8,386 bases of DNA, taken from the NCBI GenBank assembly GCA_049974825.1, contig JBNGDJ010000102.1:1-8386 (forward strand). Reading direction: 5' to 3'. Positions within the stretch are counted from its first letter, which is position 1. Each line of letters begins with the position of its first letter. The notes under the pieces are model-generated. The model saw nothing but the letters and a program-made list of their open reading frames with translations. It was not told the DNA's origin and made no database searches. A program made the position numbers and the translations under genes. The stretch comes from JBKHDT01 sp049974825. Lineage in GTDB: Bacteria; Pseudomonadota; Gammaproteobacteria; Halothiobacillales; Halothiobacillaceae. Below are positions 1-5,218 of the stretch, piece by piece.

Positions 1-1
1 T

Positions 2-75
2 TGGAGGCTGGACCCGGAATCGAACCGAGGTACGCGGATTTGCAATCCGCTGCATCACCACTCTGCCATCCAGCC
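2..75 (-). tRNA. tRNA-Cys (anticodon GCA)
   Basis: Read on the minus strand this folds as a standard cloverleaf. The acceptor stem pairs GGCTGGA (75-69) with TCCAGCC (12-6), the discriminator is U (position 5) as expected for Cys, and an encoded CCA lies at 4-2. The anticodon loop reads TTGCAAA with GCA at 43-41, between GCGGA/TCCGC stem arms. It lies 28 nt downstream of tRNA-Gly and shares its promoter. The order Gly(GCC)-Cys resembles the E. coli glyW-cysT-leuZ operon, so a tRNA-Leu may follow outside the window (inference). Confidence 0.97.
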
Positions 76-103
76 AATCGTGCGGGTCGTTTCGGGAAAA
101 GTC

Positions 104-179
<76 letters not shown>

Positions 180-193
180 CGAAACGAGCCGAC

Positions 194-221
194 ATTCTAC
201 CGTCAAATTGACCGCTGTCAA
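194..221 (-). promoter_or_regulatory. sigma70 promoter of the tRNA-Gly-Cys operon
   Basis: On the minus strand a perfect -35 box TTGACA (221-216) is followed after 16 bp by TAGAAT (199-194), five of six matches to the -10 consensus. The predicted start lies near 187, giving a very short leader before tRNA-Gly at 179. This is what is expected of a strong stable-RNA promoter. Confidence 0.85.
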
Positions 222-273
222 TTCTGATCGCAGGGCCTGTCGCCGTTGCCCGCCCCGCGAGGCGAAAACCAAC

Positions 274-299
274 AAAGCCGCCGTGGGCGGCGGCTTTTT
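274..299. terminator. Bidirectional intrinsic terminator
   Basis: A perfect 7-bp stem GCCGCCG (277-283)/CGGCGGC (288-294) with loop TGGG is preceded by AAA and followed by TTTTT on the plus strand. On the minus strand the stem is followed by TTTGTTGG, a weaker U-tract. It lies about 75 nt past the stop of the IscR-like gene and upstream of the tRNA promoter, so its probable job is to end transcription of that gene and insulate the tRNA operon. Confidence 0.75.
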
Positions 300-303
300 C
301 CAG

Positions 304-358
304 CGGGTCAGGCCGAGTCGGCAGCCGGACGGAACCGGCAATCGAGGGCACTGACCCG
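304..358 (-). other. Possible structured 3' UTR element (three-way junction)
   Basis: Perfect 8-bp outer arms CGGGTCAG (304-311) and CTGACCCG (351-358) enclose two more hairpins: GCCG/CGGC (312-315 with 319-322, loop AGT) and GCCGG/CCGGC (324-328 with 335-339, loop of 6). Read on the minus strand, the element lies between the stop of the IscR-like gene (376) and the terminator at 299-274. That is the arrangement of a 3' UTR-derived small RNA. I recognise no named RNA family. In GC-rich DNA some of this pairing may be chance. Confidence 0.3.
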
Positions 359-375
359 GTCGGGATTCGCCTTGA

Positions 376-864
376 TCAGCTTGCCAGGCGATGGGCCGGG
401 GTCAGCTTGGGCTTGCCCAGACTGTGTACCCGTGCCTGACTGCTTCCCGCCTGGATCTTGGCGTTCTGTCCGCTGAACTGGTCGAGGGTCAGGTTGTCCA
501 GGTGATCGTACAGCCCGCGGCTGAACTGGTTCCACATGTCGTGAGCGATATCCCGGGTGCCTGGCCGGTAGGCATCGAAAATGCGCTTGCGTTCCGCCGG
601 GGTACGGTCATCGACGGCATCGACGATCTGGGCGATGCTGATCAGGTCCCGGTCGCGGGCGAGTCGGTAGCCGCCGCCCGGGCCGCGAACGCCGTTGACC
701 AGACCGTGGCGGCGCAGACGCGAGAACAGCTGCTCCAGATAGGAGAGGGACACTCCCTGCGCCTGCGAAATGTCGGCCAGTGTTACGGCCTTGTTTTGCC
801 CGGCGTGGTTGGCCAGGTGCATCATGGCGGTGATGGCGTGACGGCTTTTCGTGGTCAGTCGCAT
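376..864 (-). CDS. IscR-like Rrf2-family regulator lacking the cluster cysteines
   Basis: This is a 162-residue cytoplasmic transcription regulator. The N-terminal winged helix-turn-helix (about residues 1-68) is close to IscR, including MRLT at the start, the VSLSYLEQLFSRLR recognition region (38-51) and the VRGPGGGYRL wing (59-68). The C-terminal half also aligns with IscR (AVDD near 83-86, MWNQFS near 110-115, LDNLTLDQF near 122-130). In IscR a [2Fe-2S] cluster is held by three Cys and one His. Here all three Cys positions are replaced, the whole protein has no cysteine, and His108 aligns with the ligand His107. Glu44 aligns with IscR Glu43, which controls site choice. It cannot bind a cluster in the IscR way, so it may be constitutively apo or sense something else. 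No isc genes are adjacent, so it is probably a stand-alone paralogue. The ATG start is preceded by GGGAGA (876-871). Confidence 0.9.
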   Translation of the reverse strand: MRLTTKSRHAITAMMHLANHAGQNKAVTLADISQAQGVSLSYLEQLFSRLRRHGLVNGVRGPGGGYRLARDRDLISIAQIVDAVDDRTPAERKRIFDAYRPGTRDIAHDMWNQFSRGLYDHLDNLTLDQFSGQNAKIQAGSSQARVHSLGKPKLTPAHRLAS

Positions 865-896
865 GAGTCTTCTCCCATCTGCAGGTGATCGTTCAA

Positions 897-919
897 TTTC
901 CGAGTGCTGTACTCGGGAA
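897..919. promoter_or_regulatory. Inverted repeat operator candidate at the start site of the IscR-like gene
   Basis: TTTCCGAGT (897-905) and ACTCGGGAA (911-919) form 9-bp arms with one mismatch around a 5-bp centre. The dyad overlaps the end of the -10 box and the predicted start, a classic repressor position. The ACTCGGGAAT arm also resembles one half of an IscR-type site. Confidence 0.5.
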
Positions 920-945
920 TATAATTATCTGAGCAAAATAGTCAA
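918..945 (-). promoter_or_regulatory. Promoter of the IscR-like gene with embedded IscR type-1-like site
   Basis: On the minus strand -35 TTGACT (945-940) and -10 TATATT (923-918) are separated by 16 bp, giving a start near 911. The -35 box sits in a stretch resembling an IscR type 1 operator: a CTTGACT half, an AT-only centre, then CTCAGATA. By hand I count roughly 19 of 25 matches to the degenerate type 1 consensus as I remember it. This suggests autoregulation or control by a cluster-bearing IscR elsewhere in the genome. Confidence 0.65.
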
Positions 946-1020
946 GCTTTGTTCCGCAAACGCTTGGATCCGGTGCTGCCAAAGACGGCCTGTCGTGGGC
1001 AGGTCAGTGCTGTGACCGGA

Positions 1021-1485
1021 TCAACCCGAGGTTGGTTCAGAGGGGCGGTAGTGATTCTGGAGCAGGTACTGAAGCCAACGCATGAGAAAGCGGTTGCGCC
1101 GCCATTGCTTTTGCAGACATCCACGAGCCTGTTCGCGGATACACTCGCTTTTGCTGCGCGTCCAGACCTCCGCCGTGCGCGCATCGAGATAGACCCGGAT
1201 CGGGATGTCTTCGGGCAGCTCTTCCGGCGCGACGGAGGGGAGCTGCGGCCGCATGTGCAGGGTGACGGTATAGGGACTGTCGTCGCAACGACTCAGCAGG
1301 ATGTCCGGCCGATCGGTTGCGACCAGCCGCAGTTCGGGCGGAATCTTGCGCAGGTCTCCCATCAGGCGGCGCAAGAGAATATAGTTGTGCTCGAACACTT
1401 CCATGAGCCGGTCGAAGGACGCTTCGCTCCGGAAAACGGGGGCGTCGCCTTCCTGGCGGCGTTGTGCGGCAGATGAATGGAACAC
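1021..1485 (-). CDS. DUF1249 family protein (YqiB-like)
   Basis: This 154-residue soluble protein matches the DUF1249 family, whose E. coli member is YqiB; its molecular role is not established. Shared features are an N-terminal helix with the pattern FDRLMEVFEHNYILLRRL (residues about 24-41), a central beta-rich part containing YTVTLHMRP and IRVYLDARTAEVW, and a C-terminal helix FLMRWLQYLLQNHY that corresponds to FLADWLRYCL in YqiB. There is no signal peptide or membrane segment. The start is GTG at 1485; no better in-frame start precedes the conserved helix, and no clear ribosome binding site is seen, so the start is uncertain. The gene is divergent from the lytic transglycosylase with almost no spacer, so the promoter of each gene must lie in or near the other. 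The stop TGA is at 1023-1021, about 75 bp before the promoter of the IscR-like gene. Confidence 0.85.
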   Translation of the reverse strand: MFHSSAAQRRQEGDAPVFRSEASFDRLMEVFEHNYILLRRLMGDLRKIPPELRLVATDRPDILLSRCDDSPYTVTLHMRPQLPSVAPEELPEDIPIRVYLDARTAEVWTRSKSECIREQARGCLQKQWRRNRFLMRWLQYLLQNHYRPSEPTSG

Positions 1486-1519
1486 GATGGGAATGACTGC
1501 TCGAGGGATGACTGGATGG

Positions 1520-2128
1520 ATGACGCGCCGGGCGATCTGGCTGATCGCTGCCGCGCTCGGCCTGGGGCTGATGCCGGCGCAGGCGGATATCTACGGGTAC
1601 ACGGACTCGCGTGGCGTGCGCCATCTTACCAACGTTCCGCCGGGAAATGATGCGCGTTACGAGTTGTTGATCAAAAGCCAGGCCACCCGACCCAAAGGCT
1701 GGAGTGGGTCTCGTTACGACCAGCGCCCGCGCCTGGATTACGGTGCCTACGAGTCGCTGGTGCGCGAGATGTCCCGCCGGCACGGTGTGGATCCGGCGCT
1801 GGTGCGCGCTGTCATCCATGCCGAGAGCGCCTTCAATGAACGGGCAGTCTCGCCCAAGGGTGCGGCCGGACTGATGCAGCTGATGCCGGCGACGGCGGCA
1901 AGATTTGGTGTGCGCGATGTGTTCGATCCCGAAGAGAACATCCGTGGGGGCGTCACCTACCTGGCTTTTCTGCTGCGGCTTTTTGACGGGGATCAGCGGC
2001 TTGCACTGGCGGCCTACAACGCCGGTGAAGGGGCAGTAAAGAAGTTTCAGGGTATCCCGCCCTACGACGAAACCGTGCACTATGTGGCCAAGGTGACCGA
2101 ACTGCATCGACGTTATCGCAGTAACTGA
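1520..2128 (+). CDS. Exported lytic transglycosylase (DUF4124 + SLT/GH23)
   Basis: The predicted 202-residue protein cleaves peptidoglycan between MurNAc and GlcNAc, forming 1,6-anhydro ends. Residues 1-22 are a signal peptide (TRR n-region, hydrophobic core, PAQA cleavage site). A DUF4124-like segment follows (DIYGYTDSRGVRHLTNVP, about 23-40). The SLT domain spans about 75-195. It has the catalytic Glu102 in HAES, then the motif GAAGLMQLMP, the segment DPEENIRGGVTYL, and AAYNAGEGAV near the C-terminus, all typical of GH23. With no lipobox it is predicted to be periplasmic. In-frame ATG codons occur at 1487, 1493, 1508 and 1520. I chose 1520 because it gives a standard signal peptide, with GAGGG 12 nt upstream; 1487 is possible and would add 11 residues. 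No terminator is evident after the stop. Confidence 0.9.
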   Translation: MTRRAIWLIAAALGLGLMPAQADIYGYTDSRGVRHLTNVPPGNDARYELLIKSQATRPKGWSGSRYDQRPRLDYGAYESLVREMSRRHGVDPALVRAVIHAESAFNERAVSPKGAAGLMQLMPATAARFGVRDVFDPEENIRGGVTYLAFLLRLFDGDQRLALAAYNAGEGAVKKFQGIPPYDETVHYVAKVTELHRRYRSN

Positions 2129-2198
2129 GCCTGGTTTGACCGGGCAACTCCTTGCAAGGCCCTCGGTGGCTTTGAAGGCCGGCGCCAGCTGGACGTGC

Positions 2199-2231
2199 GC
2201 CGCAACCAAATGGCATACGCCATTGTGCGGC
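2199..2231 (+). other. Two-part hairpin in the leader of the PilZ gene
   Basis: GCCGCA (2199-2204) pairs with TGCGGC (2226-2231) and, nested inside, AATGGC (2209-2214) pairs with GCCATT (2219-2224) around the loop ATAC; a 4-nt and a 1-nt bulge separate the two stems. No U-tract follows, so it is not a normal intrinsic terminator. It ends 14 nt before the AGGAG of the PilZ gene, so it could be a leader structure, an mRNA-stabilising element or a DNA operator. Confidence 0.4.
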
Positions 2232-2259
2232 AGAGCATAAAAACAGGAGCGAGACAATT

Positions 2260-2565
2260 ATGGTGTTGCACAAGCGCGAGAATCGCGATCATCTGAGAAT
2301 GCGGACCAACAATGCCCCGGTCCGGGTGCGCGAGGATCGCGACGGGGCCAAGTGGGTCGAGGCGGGGCTCGATGACCTCAGCGCCACCGGCCTGTCGCTT
2401 CGTCTGTCGGCCGCGTCGGCCCTGCCCATCGGTGCGGTACTGCTGGTTGAGACACCGCCGGATCTGGGCATCGCCACGCCGCTGAATGCCCGGGCCGAGG
2501 TGGTTCATCATCAAAGCGAGGCCGGCGAGTGCGTCATGGGCTGCCGGGTGTTGACCTTCCTGTGA
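2260..2565 (+). CDS. Single-domain PilZ protein (cyclic di-GMP receptor)
   Basis: The 101-residue protein is essentially one PilZ domain. Both cyclic di-GMP signature motifs are present: RxxxR as R9-DHL-R13 near the N-terminus, and DxSxxG as D39-LSAT-G44 followed by LSLRL. The remainder fits the PilZ beta-barrel (GAVLLVETP, LNARAEVVHH, CVMGCRVLTF). There is no membrane segment or partner domain, so it should act as a small cytosolic adaptor whose target I cannot identify. The ATG is preceded by AGGAG (2245-2249), 10 nt upstream. The stop overlaps the GTG start of the HugZ-like gene, implying coupled translation. The transglycosylase gene ends 131 bp upstream on the same strand; I see no clear separate promoter, so co-transcription is possible. 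Confidence 0.85.
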   Translation: MVLHKRENRDHLRMRTNNAPVRVREDRDGAKWVEAGLDDLSATGLSLRLSAASALPIGAVLLVETPPDLGIATPLNARAEVVHHQSEAGECVMGCRVLTFL

Positions 2566-3062
2566 CGCGATCTTCACCCTCTGACGCAGCACCGGCCCCG
2601 GCCGAGGCCCTGGCCGAGTTGCTGGACACAAGCCAGTCGCTGGTTATGGCCTTTGTCGACGAGGCCGGTCGGCCGCATGTCAGCCACCTGCCCTTTGCCT
2701 GGATCGACTCGGGATTTTTTGTCTGGGTCAGCAGTCTTGCCGAACACAGCGGTCCGCTGCGTCGGGGATCGCCGGTGGAAGTGATGATCCTGGCTGACGA
2801 GGCCCGTACACCCCAGGTCTACGCCCGCAGGCGGGCAAGCTGGCAATGCAGCGTTCATGCCGTGACCGACGCCGCCGTGGTCGAGGCCGGGCTGGATGCA
2901 TTGCGGGCACGCCACGGGGAGGTCGTCTCGCTGCTCGCTGGCCTGAGCGACTTTCGGGGATTCAGGCTCGAGCCTGGCGAGGGGCGCCTCGTGCTGGGCT
3001 TTGCCCAAGCCTATTCGCTCGCGGGTCTTTCGGTCGAGAGTGGACCCATTACCGGGCGGTAA
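2562..3062 (+). CDS. HugZ/HutZ-like split-barrel protein (PNPOx fold)
   Basis: This 166-residue protein belongs to the pyridoxamine-phosphate-oxidase-like FMN/heme split-barrel group. Family features are SLVMAFVDEAGRPHVSHLPF (about 27-45), SSLAEHSGPLRRG (57-69) for the strand and helix of the barrel, VYARRRASWQC (86-96) and, most diagnostic, SDFRGFRLEPGEGRLVLGFAQAY (129-151). HugZ and HutZ bind or degrade heme, but the C-terminal His used as heme ligand is not evident here: the tail after residue 151 contains no His. Binding of FMN or heme is therefore unproven. I chose the GTG start at 2562 because it overlaps the stop of the PilZ gene (GTGA) and begins just before the conserved domain; a GTG at 2529 would overlap the PilZ gene further. 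The gene ends 9 bp from the convergent amidohydrolase gene. Confidence 0.8.
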   Translation: MTRSSPSDAAPAPAEALAELLDTSQSLVMAFVDEAGRPHVSHLPFAWIDSGFFVWVSSLAEHSGPLRRGSPVEVMILADEARTPQVYARRRASWQCSVHAVTDAAVVEAGLDALRARHGEVVSLLAGLSDFRGFRLEPGEGRLVLGFAQAYSLAGLSVESGPITGR

Positions 3063-3071
3063 GACTCGGGC

Positions 3072-3887
3072 TCAGTCCGTAGCCATCATGTCAACGGCGT
3101 TCTGGTAGCGCAGGCGCTCTGCAACCTCGGGCGGCAGCGTTCCGAGCCAGTCGCGGATCTGATCGACGACCTCGCCGTAGGCATTCCATCGGTTGACGCT
3201 GAAGGTGTCCACAGCCACGACGAAGCGGTCGGGAAACTCAAGGAACAGTGACCGCCACTCGGGCTTCAGCCGACCCTCGGGTGCGATCCGGTCGTCCCGC
3301 ACGCTGGTGTCGATCCACAGTCGGTCAGGATGGCGGGTCAGGTAATCCCGAAGGATTTCCGGCTCGGGGATCGTGCCCAGATGCGCCCAGAGGACCCGTG
3401 CCTCGGGCCAGAGGGCGAAGGTCTTGTCGATAATTGGCGGGTCGCCGTGAATCATCAGCACCAGGTCATGCGCCTCGGCCAGTTCGACGACCCGGGCAAA
3501 AACCGGGCTGTTGCCGTCGATGGCGAAAATGTGGATCTCGCCGATCCCGGCCCAGTCGCCCTCGGCCAAGGCTTCCTCAAGCCGGTCGGGGAGGCTGGCA
3601 TCATGCATCCAGTCGCGCTTGTCGGCCGTGGTCCGGTACAGGCCCAGAAAGGGGTGGATCCGCTCGGGCGCTGCCGCGTGCAGTGCGCGCACAGTCTCCG
3701 GCGGGGTGCTGGTGACGATTGCCTGCTCCACGTTGGCGGCATTGAAGCGCTCAATTACCTCGGCCGGGCTCAGCGCCTCGGCATGTGGAGCGGAGTAGTG
3801 CAGATGCGCATCGAACATCGCCTCCTGTCCGCTCGCCTCGGAGACGGCAACCAGCGAGAGCAGCAGCGCGGCAATCGACCTGTTCAT
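3072..3887 (-). CDS. Secreted amidohydrolase-2 family (TIM-barrel) metal hydrolase
   Basis: The 271-residue protein has a signal peptide (residues 1 to about 20, ending EASG) and then an amidohydrolase-2 barrel. Candidate metal and catalytic residues are all present: H28 and H30 in DAHLH, E117 in GEIHIF, H147 in MIHGDPP, H169 in WAHLGT and D227 in VAVDTF. Members hydrolyse or decarboxylate small carboxylated or amide substrates; the substrate here is unknown. The signal peptide has no lipobox Cys, so a soluble periplasmic protein is expected. The ATG overlaps the hemB stop (ATGA, 3887-3884), so it is the second gene of a hemB operon and is probably translationally coupled. A functional link to tetrapyrrole synthesis is not evident, because HemB is cytosolic and this enzyme is exported. 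Confidence 0.85.
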   Translation of the reverse strand: MNRSIAALLLSLVAVSEASGQEAMFDAHLHYSAPHAEALSPAEVIERFNAANVEQAIVTSTPPETVRALHAAAPERIHPFLGLYRTTADKRDWMHDASLPDRLEEALAEGDWAGIGEIHIFAIDGNSPVFARVVELAEAHDLVLMIHGDPPIIDKTFALWPEARVLWAHLGTIPEPEILRDYLTRHPDRLWIDTSVRDDRIAPEGRLKPEWRSLFLEFPDRFVVAVDTFSVNRWNAYGEVVDQIRDWLGTLPPEVAERLRYQNAVDMMATD

Positions 3888-4894
3888 GAACCGGCCCGAT
3901 CGCGGATAAGACGCGCGGCATCCAGGGCCGCGTAGCTAAGGATGCCGTCGGCCCCCGCACGCTTGAAACCGAGCAGCGTCTCCATCAGGCAGGCCTCCCA
4001 GTCCAGCCAGCCTTTCTCGGCGGCGGCTCGCAGCATCGCGTACTCGCCGGAGACATGATAGGCGAAAGTGGGTACCCCGAACTGCGACTTCACGCGCCGG
4101 ATGATGTCCAGATACGGCAAGCCCGGCTTGATCATCACCATGTCCGCGCCCTCGGTCAGGTCCATGGCGACTTCCTGCAGGGCTTCGTCTGAGTTGGCCG
4201 GGTCCATCTGGTAACTGTGCTTGCCGCCCTTGCCCAGATTGCCCGCCGAACCGACCGCGTCCCGGAAGGGGCCGTAGAAGCTTGAGGCGTACTTGGCCGC
4301 GTAGGACAGGATGCGGGTGTTTCGATGACCGGCGACTTCCAGCGCTTCGCGGATCTGGCCGATGCGCCCGTCCATCATGTCCGAGGGGGCCACCACGTCC
4401 GCGCCAGCCTCTGCATGGGAGAGGGCCTGCCGCACCAGGATTTCGGTGGTCTCGTCGTTGAGCACGTAGCCATCCGCGTCGATCAGGCCGTCCTGCCCGT
4501 GGCTGGTGAAGGGGTCAAGCGCCACGTCCGTAATGATCCCGAGCTCCGGAAAGCGTGTCTTCAGGGCACGGGTCGCCCGCTGGGCAAGTCCGTCCGGATT
4601 GAAGGCTTCCTCCGCCCCGTCGGACTTGGCCTCAGCGGGCGTGACCGGGAAAATCGCCAATGCGGGAATGCCCAGCGACAGGGCCTCTTCGGCCACCTTC
4701 ATCAGCCGGTCGATCGAGTGGCGGGTTACGCCGGGCAGTGAGGTGACCGGCTCACTGCGCTGCTCGCCGTCCAGGACGAAGACCGGCAGGATCAGATCAT
4801 CCGGGTGTACCCGGTTTTCCTGCATGAGTCGCCGTGAGAAGGCATCGGCCCGCATCCGGCGGGCCCGGGTGGAGGGAAACTGTTTCAGATGCAT
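3884..4894 (-). CDS. hemB: Porphobilinogen synthase (delta-aminolevulinic acid dehydratase)
   Basis: This 336-residue cytosolic enzyme condenses two 5-aminolevulinate molecules into porphobilinogen, the second committed step of heme and other tetrapyrrole synthesis. The Schiff-base lysines are K201 (in YAAKYASSFYGPF) and K256 (in MVMIKPGLPYLD). The metal segment DVALDPFTSHGQDG (123-136) has Asp and Ala where zinc enzymes have three Cys, so this is the Asp-rich, magnesium-responsive type known from Pseudomonas. The N-terminal arm RARRMRADAFSRRLMQEN is typical and supports the ATG at 4894. The frame stays open upstream to 5326, but that part shows no family similarity. The ribosome binding site is weak (CAGG about 9 nt upstream). 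A perfect palindrome, CGGAGCGCTCCG, lies at 4933-4944 in the leader. Confidence 0.97.
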   Translation of the reverse strand: MHLKQFPSTRARRMRADAFSRRLMQENRVHPDDLILPVFVLDGEQRSEPVTSLPGVTRHSIDRLMKVAEEALSLGIPALAIFPVTPAEAKSDGAEEAFNPDGLAQRATRALKTRFPELGIITDVALDPFTSHGQDGLIDADGYVLNDETTEILVRQALSHAEAGADVVAPSDMMDGRIGQIREALEVAGHRNTRILSYAAKYASSFYGPFRDAVGSAGNLGKGGKHSYQMDPANSDEALQEVAMDLTEGADMVMIKPGLPYLDIIRRVKSQFGVPTFAYHVSGEYAMLRAAAEKGWLDWEACLMETLLGFKRAGADGILSYAALDAARLIRDRAGS

Positions 4895-5218
4895 GGTCGT
4901 TTGCCTGCTGGTTGAATCAATGGGCCGGTTGCCGGAGCGCTCCGACGGTTGTCTGCGGATAACGTTTCGGCACAATGCTCCGGATTCTGCCTGACTCAGA
5001 TGCCGGCGCAAGCCTGCAAGTTTCCCTGTCCGGGCGCTGCAATCAATCCAGGACATCGCGGCACGAACGTGGCTTGTGCCTTGCCGGGGCATGGAGTCTC
5101 GGTCGAAGATCAGGCAACCCGTTGAATTTCCGCCCGCCAGGCCGGCAAGACCAGGCACGGGCCGAATTTGGTCCAATGCCTGCACGTCGCCTAGTGCAAA
5201 GTGTTTCGGAGGAAGAAC
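4895..5218. other. Divergent intergenic region between hemB and the 179-residue gene
   Basis: These 324 bp should hold the promoters of both divergent genes. The only clear structure is the 12-bp perfect palindrome CGGAGCGCTCCG at 4933-4944, about 40 bp upstream of the hemB start. I found no convincing sigma70 -35/-10 pair in either direction and no small gene with family resemblance; open frames crossing here look like GC-rich shadows. Confidence 0.5.

Noticed and set aside
391..888. A 165-codon plus-strand open frame opposite the IscR-like gene
   Set aside because: Shadow of a gene with clear IscR similarity.
985..1005. Imperfect dyad CCTGTC/GGCAGG after the DUF1249 stop, considered as a terminator
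   Set aside because: Short, imperfect, and lacks a U-tract.
2150..2159. Palindrome CCTTGCAAGG after the transglycosylase gene
   Set aside because: Too short to form a useful hairpin, with no U-tract; it could be a protein site, but there is no further support.
1037..2257. A 406-codon open frame on the minus strand across the transglycosylase and DUF1249 genes
   Set aside because: It is antisense to a well-supported GH23 enzyme and out of frame with DUF1249; no family features.
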